Below, one piece after another: positions 24,701-37,564 of a stretch of 64,000 bases of DNA. The position numbers were made by a program, and so were the translations under genes. The DNA lies in assembly GCA_949358305.1 (NCBI GenBank), contig OX442314.1:20701060-20765059 (forward strand), in the 5' to 3' direction. Every line of letters starts with the position of its first letter. Position 1 is the first letter of the stretch. The notes beneath the pieces are model-generated. The model searched no databases, was not told the DNA's origin, and saw only the letters and a program-made list of their open reading frames with translations. The stretch is from Strigamia acuminata. Its lineage: Eukaryota; Arthropoda; Chilopoda; Geophilomorpha; Linotaeniidae.

Positions 24701-27700
24701 TTTTCTACATTAAATATTTTCCCTGCTTTTTCCTAACACAAACACAAAGTTGTTATTGCCGATGCCAAAACAAACGAACATCAAAATACAATTTTTTCCC
24801 GTCAAATTTAACAGTAATTAACGGTGAGTGGAATACTTAGAGCTGTACAGCTTTAAATGTAAAAGATAGGTGTGTGTGTGAATGTTGTGATTGCATTCCA
24901 TTAACATTAATGAAAATTGTAGCAAACATGACAATGGTTTTAGCGGAAGCTCTAACGGCATGTACAATTGCCCAAATGAATGAGTTGCAATACAATGGCG
25001 TCAAAGTATCTTTGCCGTGTTATGTAATGTGTTGGAAAACACGACTTGATTAATATTGATTAACGTAGCCGCAAACAAAATAATAAATAAAAAAAATTGC
25101 ACGCACTACAAATATCGACTAATCTCAATAAATAAATAAAATTGACGTTGCCCTCGAATAAATTCGTTTTACATAAATGTCAAATGATTGTCATTTTCAA
25201 CAAACGGCGGCCATTATTTTCCACTTTGAATAATCGCCATAATCGCCCTACCGGATCAGTCATGTAATTGGCCTATTTTTACATCCCCCGGTGTCCCCAA
25301 TCGAACAAAAAAATCCACAGGGATTTACTACGATGAAGATGCAAGAAGTTGCAATATTCTAGATACTGTATTCAATTTCTTATCTTCGTAGTTGTCAGTG
25401 CCAGCAAAAATGATACAAGCCACTTCTTTCGCCCAAAAAAACGATCTTCAAGTGACCTTTCACAAGATTAATAAGACTGAGGAGCCGCATTAGAGACTTA
25501 GAAACAACAAGACATCAAAATATCATGAAAACATTTGATTATATTCCCTCGTGAGAGCCTACTGAACAATCGTCTACATCGGAAAAGCATTGCTAGCATT
25601 TGCTATTGCCTGCCAAGAGGCTCCAGCATTCCATAACATCATTTTGTTGTCTGCTATTATTCTGCGCCAATTGACTTAAGCTTTAGGAATACCTAGAAGA
25701 CTACTTACTGACTGTGCTGACTGCACACGTTACCAACCTAAAGACGACCAAAAAGCTGAAAAACTCAACTCTGTTTACAATTTGTTAGTGGCCTCCTCTA
25801 ACTGCACAAACAAACGCTGCTTGTGTGATCTGAGAAAGTGGTAAGACATGTTGTGGTTGGCTTTATAAAAATGTTTATACAAACTAAAGTGTACGTTCGA
25901 ACCTCTTAATAATGTCTAGGGATTATTTGACCACATAAACCTTCATTTCTCAACTTATTCATCCTCATCCAAAATCAATAAGTATTTCAATGTCCATCAA
26001 CAAACTAATTCAACCAAAGTTTATTAGCAAGCTCGACTTGATTGTTCATTCTATTTTTCCCTCTGACCAAAATTCAATCTTTTCACCATCTTCTTCCAAG
26101 TTTCACCAGTAAAAGCCATAGGTTATCTCCTCCACTCTACACATCTCCCAAATGGCTTTATAAACAATTTACAAGGCAACACTCCCTCCCTCACCAAATC
26201 AATAATCTCTTCAATAGCTTAATGGACTTATGTTTCCCTTGCACCTGTATTCACCCATAACCCTTTCCTTCGACTTCCTGTTTACTCAATTTTATCAATT
26301 GTTGATGGGACCAAAGATAAAAAAAAACTAAATCTAAAATCAACAAAATAAATTTATTACCCATCACCATCATCATCAGAAATGAGTTTCAATAACATCA
26401 GGGCAAAAGTAAACAGACTTGTGTGTGTGTGTGCTCGCTTGCATATTCCAATTGAAGAGCAAAGAGATCAATAGAAATGTAATTTTCGGTGCACAGTCAT
26501 CGAAAGAGAAATGAACCAAATCATCATTCCAACCCACACAAAAAAAGAAGTTTAAAGTTAATTTTCTTCTTTTCTTTCTTTTCATTTTCACCCAACTCGT
26601 ACTTTTCATTTTCATCATTTCCTTTCCAAACTTGTGACATAATAAGTGTGACAAAGCACGGCTGCAGTTTTCCATTGCTTTGAATAAAAAAAAAAAACGA
26701 AACTAAAAGAAAAATAATAATAATAACTTTCCAATTCACTTTCTTTTTGTCCGACGTAACACGTTATATCAGTATAAGATCTAAGATCCTAAGAACAATT
26801 GTACTAAAAATAACCTTCAAAGAAATAACTATCAAAACGCTGCTTTTATTACTCGACTAAAATAAGCTCCTACACTTCTCTCCGACAAATTAAAAGCGAC
26901 AACTTACACCAAATCAAAAGTAACTCAACACCACTAAATAACACCAACTTATAATCTTTTAACAAAATCTAAGAAAAAAAAATCCACATTAAAGAGAATG
27001 TAGCAAAAAACAACAACCCTAGAATATTTAAACTAAAACCTTATTAAATCCCAGTCTATAATTGCACTATCATCACAAACCATCAACTCCAAAAATAATT
27101 AAATAAATAAAAAAAACAAATGCATTGTGTTCCTTTTTCTAGCCACACAAACACTCCAAGTATATTGAACGACAATTAATTTGGCAAGGTGCACGAAGTA
27201 ATCCATCTGCATTATTTGTCCCTCCACGAAAAATAATCTAAAATCATTGGAGATTAATCTGCAAACATTCAATCGAATTAATTTCACTTAAGATTTAGTT
27301 TGCAAGGTAAAACCAGCGCAAGATCATTTATAACAAAAATTAACCCTGATTAATTACAAGCTCTTAATTAATGATCACAAACGTTATTAATGATCGTTAT
27401 CACTTCATTATTTAACGCATGTCCATCCAGAAATACAGTCCTAACAAAAGACCTTACATGTTTCCACAAGGCATTAAAGTCGACATGACTCACTCGCATC
27501 TTACATCATGTGCTGCTTGCCCCATTAAACACCAACATACATCATTTATTCACCTTCAACACAAACTGCCTTCCTAGCCAATTTAAACTTGTGAATTTTT
27601 TACAACTTAGAAAAATATATTCACCGTTCGTGAAAATTTCTTTATGGCTTATTTATTCTTCACCCACTACGTGTCATCTTCATTAACTAATACTAGAATT

Positions 27701-28000
27701 AATTCCAAATTATGTAAATCACCATTATAAGCTTTAACAAACCAAACCCAAATTTTATTCCCCGTTTATTCTCTCCCAACCATTCATAAACTTCAACAAA
27801 CTAGAAATTTAAATTTTTTCCTTATCATATTATTCGCCAGGATTTTAGCATAACACTGCTCCCTTTCAACACCCAGATATTTCACACATTAACATTCACC
27901 TGGCCTAAATTGCTAACATTCAATATTTACATATAATACTTAGTCACACGCCACCTACTTATTTTGAAAATTTAAGCAAGAGAACATAAAAGAAGAAAAT
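21723..28000. other. AT-rich DNA, no gene recognised
   Basis: Probably intron or intergenic. TCACATGA E-box-like motifs occur at 22,377-22,384 and 23,362-23,369, and GGCGGCCATTATTTTCC (YY1-like) at about 25,205. The longest frame (26,376-26,675, minus) runs through low-complexity Lys/Phe codons and is not convincing. Confidence 0.5.
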
Positions 28001-28008
28001 GTACTTAC

Positions 28009-28037
28009 TCTATCGTCCCAGGCATGTCAGGAGGCAT
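28009..28037 (-). CDS. Candidate first coding exon, MPPDMPGTI..., phase 2
   Basis: On the minus strand ATG at 28,037 opens nine codons (MPPDMPGTI) plus GA, ending at ATAGA|GTAAGT, a good 5' splice site (GT at 28,008-28,007). The frame is open upstream (..PITAPPTPGEPAVAPPVNC) to a TGA with no other ATG and no acceptor-like tract, so a first exon fits better than an internal one. A TATA box about 290 bp upstream supports this. The local sequence is GC-rich in an AT-rich region. The phase equals that of the candidate first exons at 47.0 and 54.8 kb, so all three could splice to one shared exon. The product is not recognised. Confidence 0.45.
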
Positions 28038-28319
28038 GCAGTTAACCGGGGGAGCGACGGCCGGTTCGCCGGGTGTCGGTGGAGCCGTTATGGGCAAAGC
28101 AAAATTCCAAAGTCAACAAATAAAAAAAATTAAAGAATAAAAATAAACAGTCGCGTACAAATTTCAAAGAAAATAAACGGACGAATGAATAAATATTTGT
28201 ACGAACTAAACTAAGACTAGATAAGAGTCAGTCAACGGACCGATCACGATCCGCACTCAGTCGATGAAGACCAAAGTGAGGCTAGAGAGAGTAGTGTTGC
28301 TCACACAACCAACCCTGGG

Positions 28320-28327
28320 TTTATATA
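28320..28327 (-). promoter_or_regulatory. TATA box of a minus-strand promoter
   Basis: TATATAAA on the minus strand, with GC-rich flanks (CACCCGTGGA upstream, CCCAGGGTT downstream). Initiation would be expected near 28,290-28,300. That gives a 5' UTR of about 255 nt before the ATG at 28,037 and a donor at 28,008. No clear initiator sequence was recognised. Confidence 0.45.
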
Positions 28328-28678
28328 TCCACGGGTGAGTCGAGATGGCTGCTAGGGGAAGGCGGGGTGTGGTACACGGAACACACGATGAATTAGAGAC
28401 AAGCACACGCAGATGGGAGTGCGAGACGAGAAGGCGGCAACATTGACTAGCCCGCCGATTGATCGTGCTTCCACATACGTATACACAGCAGCGCGTATAT
28501 ATATATACACATACAATCTTCCAGTTTGCGGTCCCTCACTTTAGACGGCTTTGGCTTTGTCGGCGACTCGTCAGCACACGCAGAAAAATCCCGATCCGAC
28601 AATGGCAAGTGATAAAAGCTGTTGATTTGACGGATTCAGGCAAACGGAACGGCAGATTGTGTGAACCGTGCTGCAGCC

Positions 28679-28784
28679 ATGCAACTCTGCCGAGCTGCAC
28701 TAGTGCTCGATGCGGGCGGCCAAGTAAACTCGGCGCTCGATATGTGTAATATAATGCTCCAAAACGCGCTTTTCAATAAGCTTG
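28679..28784 (+). CDS. Candidate exon with MIT/TPR-like helical hairpin
   Basis: The frame reads MQLCRAALVLDAGGQVNSAL, then DMCNIMLQNALFNKL, ending at CTTG|GTAATT, a moderate 5' splice site (GT at 28,785). The in-frame sequence upstream runs to ATTCAG|GCA at 28,639, a possible acceptor, giving ANGTADCVNRAAA before the Met. The pattern A-x-x-L-x-x-x-A, then G, then A-L is that of the first helical hairpin of MIT or TPR domains, but the match is short. The segment is GC-rich and lies 350 bp from the opposite-strand TATA box, so a divergent gene pair is possible. Chance similarity is not excluded. Confidence 0.3.
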
Positions 28785-28909
28785 GTAATTTCTTACAAGT
28801 GTTGACAATTTTCTTTCACTTTTTTTTTATTTTTTTTATTTTTAAATCTTGTCTATATTTATGCTTCCTTAGCAACCACCCCCACATTAATGCCATTTAT
28901 CTTCATTAA

Positions 28910-31900
28910 GAGGGTGGGAGGAGAGCAATGGTTAAATGATTAATTACCAGTAAATTCGTTACAGTTATTTTGAATCCAGAGTGATGGCGATGGATAATTA
29001 GATAAATAAATAACCTCACTTTTTATATATGCATCCATCTTTTTTTTCTGGGGGAAAATTTTGCAGTCGGATGTTGATGTTTTAATTCCACGCAATTTGG
29101 ATTGAAATTTTGTAGTGACGAATGCAATTATCGATTAAAAAGATGTTAAATTTCAAATTTCAAATGTCAAATGTAAGTTTGTAAAAAAAAATATTTATTA
29201 AATAGATTGTCAATAAATAAATTTTAAAAAATTTATCGGTATTGATTATTCGATTGTTATCATCAAATTGTTATTCATTTCAATACTCGCAAATAAACAT
29301 CGAAATAAATACATTTTCCGGATTGAATAAAATTCACGAATAAATTTCTTTTTCTCTTTAAAATTCAAACAGTAACTTCTGTTGACCCAAGTTAATTCTC
29401 AAACTTTAAACTTTTGCTTATTAATCAAATTGAAGACATAAAATCGAACAAATCCTAACCTGGCTATTTGCCAAGTGAGATTCTCTTCGTGCCAAAAAAA
29501 GTTAAACCAATGACTCTTGATTTTCCTCCTCACAGCAGAAACGTCAATCAAACTATGTGAAGTGTCACACATTTCCACGACTTAATTAGTTTAAGGAATA
29601 ATTCTTAGCTCAATATTCCGATAACTTTCGCACTAACTTTCAAACCACAAAAATAAAAAAATAAACCCAAAAAAAAAACTCTATAAATGAAATTACAACA
29701 GCCAAAGACAACACACTGTAGTATCATTCAAATCGTATTTCATTTATATTTCAAGAGAGTCCAAAGTCAGCAAAACAACTCGTATTATCCAATGCAATAT
29801 TGAGCAATTCCCATCACAAAAAGAAAATAACTGGCACAAGAATCCACGTGTATAAAAATCTATACAAGGCTTCTTAGAAGGAACCTTACAAAAACAGTGA
29901 AATGAGTAAACAACTTAAATTGTATGTTGCAACCTTGTCCGTCATTGTATTGAATTATTAGTGAAGCCAAAAAAACACAAAACAAAATCCTGATGTAATA
30001 ATCACATAAATAAATATTTAAAAAATAATTACATTTAAATTTAAATTATTCTTTCTCAATTTTCTAGAATTAGCCATTTAAATAATTAATAACATCAACT
30101 ATTATTTCATACACTATCATAAATTTCAACCCATTTCAACCGTCCTAGTCATCCCATCTTCCCCCAGTCCAAACAACCAATCAAAACTGTCTCATAAATT
30201 ATTCCCCATCTTGATTGTCGGCCGTTCAACATTCACCAAACATTGACCAATCCACAGTTTAATTTTTCATTAACTTCCTAATCTCTATCACTTTCATCAA
30301 TTGCCCTTTTAAACTACAATTATGGCTAACTCGCCCCACCTATATCAGCCTTTAACAAACATTCCCACAATTCAATAACGGTAGACCAAACAGCTAACTA
30401 ACACAAGAGACTGAAAGCAAAAAAAAAAATGTAAACAATCAACTGGCAAGTAAGCCACTGACCACTATAATTGCCATAATTAAGGCAGACTTCATAAAAA
30501 TCCTTCGGACCTATTTGACAATCAACACGACATATGATTGACAAACAACGACTTAGCAGCTGCAGCTCGCCTCAAGTGACCACTCCCTGCCAATTATCTC
30601 TAGAACCCTGCAGGTCACGTAAAACATACAAACACAACCCAATTGACTGGCAGCGTACTTGAAACTTTCCTAACGCAATGAATCATCGATGACCATAACG
30701 GACCCGCCAATTTCATTTTTTTTATTTATCGTTCATTTCCTCAGCTGCTTCCCTGCTGATCAATCAATCAATCTATTCAATATTTTCTCGTCATCTCGAA
30801 ATGCATTTTAAGTAAGTCTTGGAAATTTTTCCTTAAAATGCAAGAATAATTATATAGTGTTTTTATTTTACCCAATTTTGCACTTATTGCCAGCAAAATA
30901 GGGAGTTGCCATGGCGAGGTGTAGCACAAGCCCGCATGGCGCACAGGATGTGTTGCATCCTGGGTAGGGACATTTTCAGAATGATGCAGTCTAAATCAAA
31001 CTTTTGAATTGTAAACACTACATTGTAAAACAAACAAAAAAAAACCAAACCATTTACAAGATTCACTGTGGATTCTAACTTTGGACTCGTCGTTCCAAAA
31101 TAAGGAGAAAGTCTAATTTGTATTATTGAATAAAAGAAATATAGCATTGCAATAATCTTAATGCTAATTTCTGCACAGGAAAATTCGGAAGTCTTTTGAA
31201 ATCTTAAAACAAACAAAAATAAATGAATAAAAATATTTTTATGGTCTCCAACACAGCCCATAAACAACAAGAGCGCAAAGACAATACAACTTTGGTCTTG
31301 GGTCCAACAAAAGGTCGAGAGAAGCGACTAGGAGAACGTGTTATTGCGTTTTGGCCAACGCTACCCATAACGTGATTCCCAAGAGACACTTAAGTGCCGC
31401 ACAGCATGGGTTGACCAAACTCTCTTGCAACTGAAACATCACAGCAGCACCAACAAAACAAACCTTATAAACACTGCAATCATTTCAACTTAATCAACAT
31501 CTTTGATTTCCCTTTTACAACGATTTCCCCAAAACGCATTTCTCAAAATAATTGTGTGAACAACCAATAATTGCCCCTAAATTTTCCCCGCATAACTTTA
31601 AGCTAAATGCAAAAGACCTTGAAAAATGCCTTCAAAGTCAAGTCTAGAGCCATAATTACACTTGGCCCACTTCGTAGAACAAACAAAAGAAACAATAAAC
31701 TTTTTTTTTTACCATCCTGTAGTCTACACTGTCCAATTTAATGCGAATTTATTTATGGAACTAAATCTTTAGTCATTTAATCTTTACTTTCCAAACTTGT
31801 GGATACAGATATTAAAAATCGTCACTATATAAAAGCAGTTGAAAACCCCGTGGATTCCATATATCCAATCTGCTAAGTACAAGTTTATGGGCCAAGGTAC

Positions 31901-32750
31901 ACTTTAAATTGCGGCACCCATTCAATTCTTTGGAATTACTTCTTGCGGGAGAGGTTTCAAGTTTTGCCTTCAATATATGTGCCTTTTTCGGCGGTCAACA
32001 CCATCCACTGATGGCTCCCTCAAGACGCTTTTCTGACACGCGTGGACCAAATCCAATTGGCAAGTGGACATTCCACTCACGCCCGGAAACCACTTTTCGA
32101 ATTTACATGCTTCACAGAATTTCAACACCATCCACCAAATTGTCTGCTATCCCCCCTCTTGAAAAAATTGCATCCCCATCTTGCAGTAAAACATCACCAC
32201 AGAATGGGGAGAAAAAAATCACCTGGAACTAGTACAGCATCATTGCTTGTTCACAACAATTCGAAATTGTTGTTCTGACAGACATTTCATGTCATTTGCC
32301 AAAAGTCTAAATGGCTCAACAGCGGTGGAACATTTTCACGATATTGTGCCAACTAGTTTGAGTTGGTTTCATAGTATTCAGTCACAACTTACTTGCTACA
32401 GTTGTATTGAAGACTACTTAAAATTGGAATGCATAAAGTATGTATCGCTTACCTGCAAAGAAACAAAAATTCATATATTAAAAAACATTCAATTTTCTAA
32501 TGTTGAAGTGGAAAAAAAAATGATTACTCAACCATCAACCCAATAACTGAAATCGAACATTTTTTGCAGAAATTATTGATCTTCTAAAACAAAGATGTTT
32601 ACAGATATTCATCTTATTTTCAGTTATTTTCATAAAAAAAACACCCAGTATTTGTATTTTTAGAACACGAACCACTCATTTGCTGATGGCAATTATGCAA
32701 TAAGGGGTTTCATTAATCGTCTATTTTGAAAATCTTTCACCTCCAATTAA
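28910..32750. other. AT-rich DNA, no gene recognised
   Basis: No splice-bounded coding segment was recognised. A small hairpin CAGGATG-TGTTG-CATCCTG lies near 30,945. Frames around 31.9-32.2 kb are moderately GC-rich but resemble no known protein. Confidence 0.45.
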
Positions 32751-32751
32751 C

Positions 32752-32880
32752 AGGGGCACATCATCGTACTGGCACATTGGGCACTCACACAGGTTAATCA
32801 GTTTACCAAAAACAAAAATAAAACCAAATAAATAAAATAAATTTGAATTTGGTGCCAGAGCCCTGGGTCCCCAAACACAG
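32752..32880. repeat. Interspersed repeat (GGGCAC...GGGCCC family), diverged copy
   Basis: TACTGGCACATTGGGCACTC, then CACAGG, an AAATA-rich middle, then GGTGCCAGAGCCCTGGG. It resembles 60,957-61,104 and 48,790-48,921. The ends are crudely complementary to each other. The element class is unknown. Confidence 0.45.
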
Positions 32881-33174
32881 TGATTTATCGCGTGACAAAT
32901 CACCAATCATGTGCATAATTGCCAAAAACAAGTGTCTAAAAATGCAAAACCACAAAATCAAGCAAAAAATATGATTTTTGTAATTTTGGTAAGCAATTTT
33001 GAGGCTTGTTAAACACAAAACAAAATGGAAGCGACCACGATCGATCGTAAGTGGCCTTATGAATTAAGTCATGATTTGCTGAATTATTTGTGAATTCATA
33101 ACAGTAGGATAAACCAAAAAACGACCCTAGAGCACTGAGTGATACATCATTAGTTTTTTGTAGCTACTTTGCAG

Positions 33175-34523
33175 TAGGGATTGCAGTACCGGTTTCAGTA
33201 TCGGTTCTAGTACCGGTATTAGTACCGGGATTCAGTACCAGTCTTGGTACCGAGGTTTTTTTTCTGTCGGTACTAAGGGCAGGTACTAGTACCGTAAGCT
33301 TTTCTTGGTACCAGAACCGTCACTCACACCGGAACCGGAACCGGTACTTTCCATCATCATAAACAACACAACAACACCACCTACTACCAGCATTTCTAAT
33401 GATGTAAGTGGTGACAAATTTTATTTCACTCGTTATTTACTCCTTTTAAATTAACTTGGAAATAGTAATAATTGCAAATGGCTGAACTAGAACAGCAAGC
33501 ATTTGAATATGGCACAAAAAAGACTTGTACTAAATTTCCAAATCTGGTGCCACAACTTCAAACCCCAATATCTCAACAACCTGACCACGGATTTTTTTAT
33601 TTAAAAAACCAAACGATATAGAGGACTTTCTCCTCTACAAACCCTAAAAGGCAGAACACTCTACCTTTCTTGGTTTTCGAGCGGCGACCATTTGAATTTG
33701 ACGCAACTGAAATTACAAAACCCAAATCTTCCAAGTTTTTAGCATTTTTGATTTCAGCGTTTTTGATTTCAATGTTTTTGTTTTCCGCATTTTTGTAATT
33801 CAGCATTTTATGTTTTCAGCATTGTTGCGTTTCAGAGTTTTTGATTTTCGTGCTTGCTACACAATGGATCCCCAAAGGCTTCCAAGCAGGCTCCCCAGCA
33901 GGCTCCCCAACCCAATGTTTAAGTGTCCACTACGAGAAAACTAAGAGGGGTAGAGTGTTGTGCCTTTCAGGGTTTGTAGAGAAGGTCCTCTATATCGTTT
34001 GGTTATTTAAATAAAAAAATCCATGATCAGGTTGTTGAGATATTGAGGTTTGAAGTTGTGGCACCAGATTTGGAAATTTAGTACAAGTCTTTTTTGTGCC
34101 ATATTCAAATGCTTGCTGCTCGAAAACTAAGAGTAGAGACTTGTGCTGTTCACAGTTTGTTTAAGAGAAAGTCCTCTATCTTTTCCTGTAAAAACCATTG
34201 AAATCCGTGCTAAAAAAAAAATTGGGATTTGTTCTATCTGTAGTTTGGGCAAATGTGAATTTGGTGTCAACTTCAGCCTGGTGAATAAATTGTAGTACTA
34301 CAGTATTATCTAATAATACATGACAAACAAATATTTTTGTTGAGAAATAGATTGACTATCCAGAACCGGTACCAATACCGGTGCCAGTACCGCTTTCGGT
34401 AGTAGTACCGGCCCAATACCGGTGCCCATTTTTCATTTGGAACCGGAACCGAATATAGTACCGGAAAAAAATTTCAGTACCGAATACCGGTACCATGTAA
34501 ACCGTCCGGTACTGCAATCCCTA
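33175..34523. mobile_element. hAT-type foldback element, 1,349 bp, non-autonomous
   Basis: The termini are inverted: TAGGGATTGCAGTACCGG at the left and its exact complement CCGGTACTGCAATCCCTA at the right. Both ends are flanked by the identical 8 bp CTTTGCAG (33,167-33,174 and 34,524-34,531). An 8-bp duplication and a TAGGG-type terminus are hallmarks of hAT transposons. The subterminal 150-170 bp at each end are packed with GGTACCGG/CCGGTACC variants, likely transposase-binding sites. Inside, two arms (33,491-33,682 and 33,932-34,121) are long inverted copies of each other, so a transcript could form a hairpin of about 190 bp. No transposase frame exists. Confidence 0.9.
33491..34121. repeat. 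Long internal inverted repeat of the hAT element
   Basis: The arms at 33,491-33,682 and 33,932-34,121 pair over about 190 bp with few mismatches, around a spacer of roughly 250 bp. A third, partial copy of part of the arm follows at about 34,121-34,185. The spacer holds degenerate 15-bp repeats of a GATTTCAGCATTTTT type (33,737-33,848) and a doubled AGCAGGCTCCCC (about 33,885-33,910). Confidence 0.85.
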
Positions 34524-34531
34524 CTTTGCAG

Positions 34532-36975
34532 ATCCATTGCTTGAAAGCGTACAATTAAATTCAATGGGCATCCTCAAGCAGTTTAGTATCCCCATTCCAG
34601 ACGCCAATTAAAGGCATGCAGATTTAAATAACATCAGAAAGCCACTACCTACAGCTATTAACTAACTCCAAAGTAAGCAGAACAATGCAATAACCACAAT
34701 TGTCAAGATGGGAACTACTTAATAAGCCCTTGTTGTGTCGTTGATCCTAACGTGAACTTTAACTGAGATTTAGCATTTGAAAAAGTGTTTATTTTAAATG
34801 ACATGTCACTTCATCCACATTAACCCGAAAAGACCCCATTTTATGAGCCACCTCCTACAAAATGCTGCTTGAGCTACTCTATGAACTTCATTCTGCGCCC
34901 TTGTAAATAGTCCCTCACGTGACATATTCCGCTCAACTTCACTCGCCACATTCAGTCAGATTCGCTCTTTGAATAGAAATTGCATCAGACACCTCATTCT
35001 GCTCACAATCTCAGTGAACAACAAACAAAAATAAGCATTTTTTTTAAATGTATTACAAATTCTAATTGAAAGATGAGAAACCCATAATCTTGTAATTTAT
35101 TAGCACGGGAAATGCGTTTATTTTTCATTTTTCACTTTCTCAATACGTACAAATTTTTTATTTCTTGAAAAGAACAAAAATCATTAAAAAAGATATTTTG
35201 AAAATATACATAAAAGGGTTAGCAACACTGGGCTGCTGGCAAAGTGAGATAAAAGAAAGTAAAGGCTTCGTTCGGTTCAATCTGCCAACTTGCAGCCTCA
35301 TCCCGATTAAACTGCAGAAACGGATACCAGAGAAACTTACATCCACGCTTCAATGGGCACCCACATCGAGACGAAAAAAAGTTTCACGGATCTCAATCAA
35401 AATCCAAGACCAAGTCTTTTTTTTAACTCTTACTTTTTTTTTCTCTGTTTATTTTTTTTATTATAATACTCGTCCTCAACGGCAAAAAAAAAATTAAAAA
35501 CTCTTCAATTTCTTCCGCTAAAACTAATCCCAGAATCAATTAATTGAAGACTTTATACAAACTCATTTGTTAGAATTAATAACTGAAGTGACATAAATTA
35601 ATTTTTTTTTAATTTTTTCCTTTCTTAAAACCTTCAAATGTAAATGATAAATGGCAACGATTTTTAATCATAATTGCACTAAAAAAAATACACTCTGATT
35701 TTATAATTCCCTAAATCTCTTTAAATTTAAGTTTTACTCCTTTAGTTTCTTATGCATTTAAAACTTTTTCTTCTAATGGAACCAAAATTAAAACATTTAA
35801 TACTTTTATCTTTAAAGAAGAAAAAAAAAATCATATATTAATAACATAAAATTTCCCAAGCTTGCAAAATTCCTATCAATTTAAGACCCTACTTAAAAAT
35901 GCAAGAAACTAGTTGAGAACAAAATGAGGACAAGATTCTGTTCAAGTAAAACCATCAATCACCTGTACGTCACAAACTGGAGACATTAAACTGCCATCCC
36001 GCTCCCTCAACCCATCCACCCCCTTTACTTTATCATCATTCATTATCACACCATCAATCATGTTTCCACAATACGACACACAACCATACAATGACACAAA
36101 CTGACGTAATAAATTATTCATACACAATTTTTACCCTTCTTTTAAGACAACAATACGTTTCTAGTGGAATGCTTTAGGTCGTATCAACAATTTCATTAAA
36201 AAAGATTTCCACACAATAAGACAATACCCACCCCGTCCCCAGCTCGAAAAATTCAATAGAAAAAATATTTATATCAAAAAGTGTCAAATTTTGCCAACAG
36301 GTTTACTTCCCCCGCTGTAATTCTTGTGTTACACCATTTTTTTACGCTCTTTATTAATCTGTCATTAAACATATTCGTGTAATGCATATTTAATTCCGCA
36401 GCTTATGGTTTAATTTACGACATGCATAATTAGGCTTATCTTTGCATTTAGGATTTAATTAAACCCATTTCCATTTTTGCCAACTCGGGCTCATCGAGTC
36501 CATCAATTTTCGCATAAAAATAAAAACAACAAACAAAAATTAAAACGTCACTTATCATTTGCACAATTGAACAGTAAACTTAATTAATTTATATTTTTTT
36601 AATTATTAAAGAAGCACAGTTATTGCAAAGACTTTAAACCCACATCATTTTGATTAAAAATTTAACTTTTTTTTACCAAAATTTCATACTAACCAGCATT
36701 TTACGCAACATAATTAAACTAAATTTTTACGTTTAGAAAATATAAACAAGTTTAAATGACTATGAATGCGCCTACTATTTAAATCATCCAAGCTGCTATT
36801 TAAACAAATCTACCGGTGTTCTTTAAAATAAACTCTCGATCACATTATTCACATAACAAGCCAAGCAGAAAGCCCGCGAAGTTTCTAACAAGTAAGTGAA
36901 ATAAAAAGATCCGCTATTAGTACAAGAAGATTGAACAAATCAACACTATTTTGCAATTGGACGATTCGCAGCTAC
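34532..36975. other. AT-rich DNA, no gene recognised
   Basis: No coding signal. A palindromic TCACGTGA (E-box) lies at 34,915-34,922. Confidence 0.5.
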
Positions 36976-36979
36976 GTGG

Positions 36980-37150
36980 ATTTTGCCTTCGCAGTGTGTA
37001 TTTTCTTTTTGTAGAGTGTATTTTGCCCCCGTGATGTATAATTTTTGCTCTTGTACAAATAAATTTTGCTTTTGCAGAGTATATTTTTCTTTCAAAAGTA
37101 TAATTTGCCTTTCAAATGTGTAATTTGCCTTTGCAGTGTGTACTGTACAG
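36980..37150 (-). repeat. Minisatellite, about 18-21 bp degenerate unit
   Basis: About eight imperfect units of the form ATTTTGCCTTTGCAGTGTGT / ATAATTTGCCTTTC. On the minus strand they read as repeated K-Y-T-L-Q-K-like peptides in an open frame (36,946-37,191). The unit divergence and lack of splice context favour a non-coding tandem repeat. Confidence 0.7.
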
Positions 37151-37369
37151 CTTAAGTGCATTTCACCACTTGTAGCTACCCCAATTGTCATTTTTGAGTG
37201 AAAAGAATGGAACGAGCCAATTACTCAGCGGAACAGTGAATGCAGTATACGTGCGCATGCGTAATCAATGTGTATGCTTGCGTCAGTATACTCAGGAAAG
37301 AAAAATAATTTTTTCCCTAGTCTAAATACAAAATACAAACAATGCAACAACATACAAACAATCATTAGA

Positions 37370-37564
37370 TGCATTCATAAACACATGTTCATGTTTTGTT
37401 GTTTAAATATTGTGCGCATGCCAACTGACTTGTGAGACTGAAAACGGACTATCGTATATCTGCCGCCGTTTTTGAAGTTAGATCGAGACAAGCAATTTAA
37501 AAAGCAGTTTAGACAAGTTAAAAATGCTTTTTAGTCTAAATTACTTTATGAAATGAATGCACCT
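37370..37564 (+). mobile_element. TIR-MITE family copy (GCGCATGC family)
   Basis: GATGCATTCATAAA at the left end faces AGGTGCATTC...TCATAAAGTA (complement) at the right. The core has ATTGTGCGCATGCC, GACTGAAAACGGACT and GCCGCCGTTTTTGAAGTTAG. It is longer than the 16.5-kb copy. An NRF1-like TGCGCATGCGTA lies just outside at 37,252-37,263. Confidence 0.65.

Noticed and set aside
26376-26675. 99-codon minus-strand frame
   Set aside because: Low-complexity Lys/Phe content from poly-A/poly-T runs, no splice context, no recognisable domain.
27495-27525. Minus-strand ATG frame MGQAAHDVRC ending at GTGAGT in phase 2
   Set aside because: Only ten codons in AT-rich DNA with a moderate donor. Similar chance ATG-to-donor pairs occur near 23,110 and 48,290, so phase agreement alone is not enough.
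31909-32232. 107-codon plus-strand frame
   Set aside because: Moderate GC content but overlapping alternative frames look equally good; no domain, start context or donor.
36757-36775. ATGAATGCGCCTAC, resembling one end of the GCGCATGC MITE family
   Set aside because: Only about 14 bp match, with no core or second end nearby.
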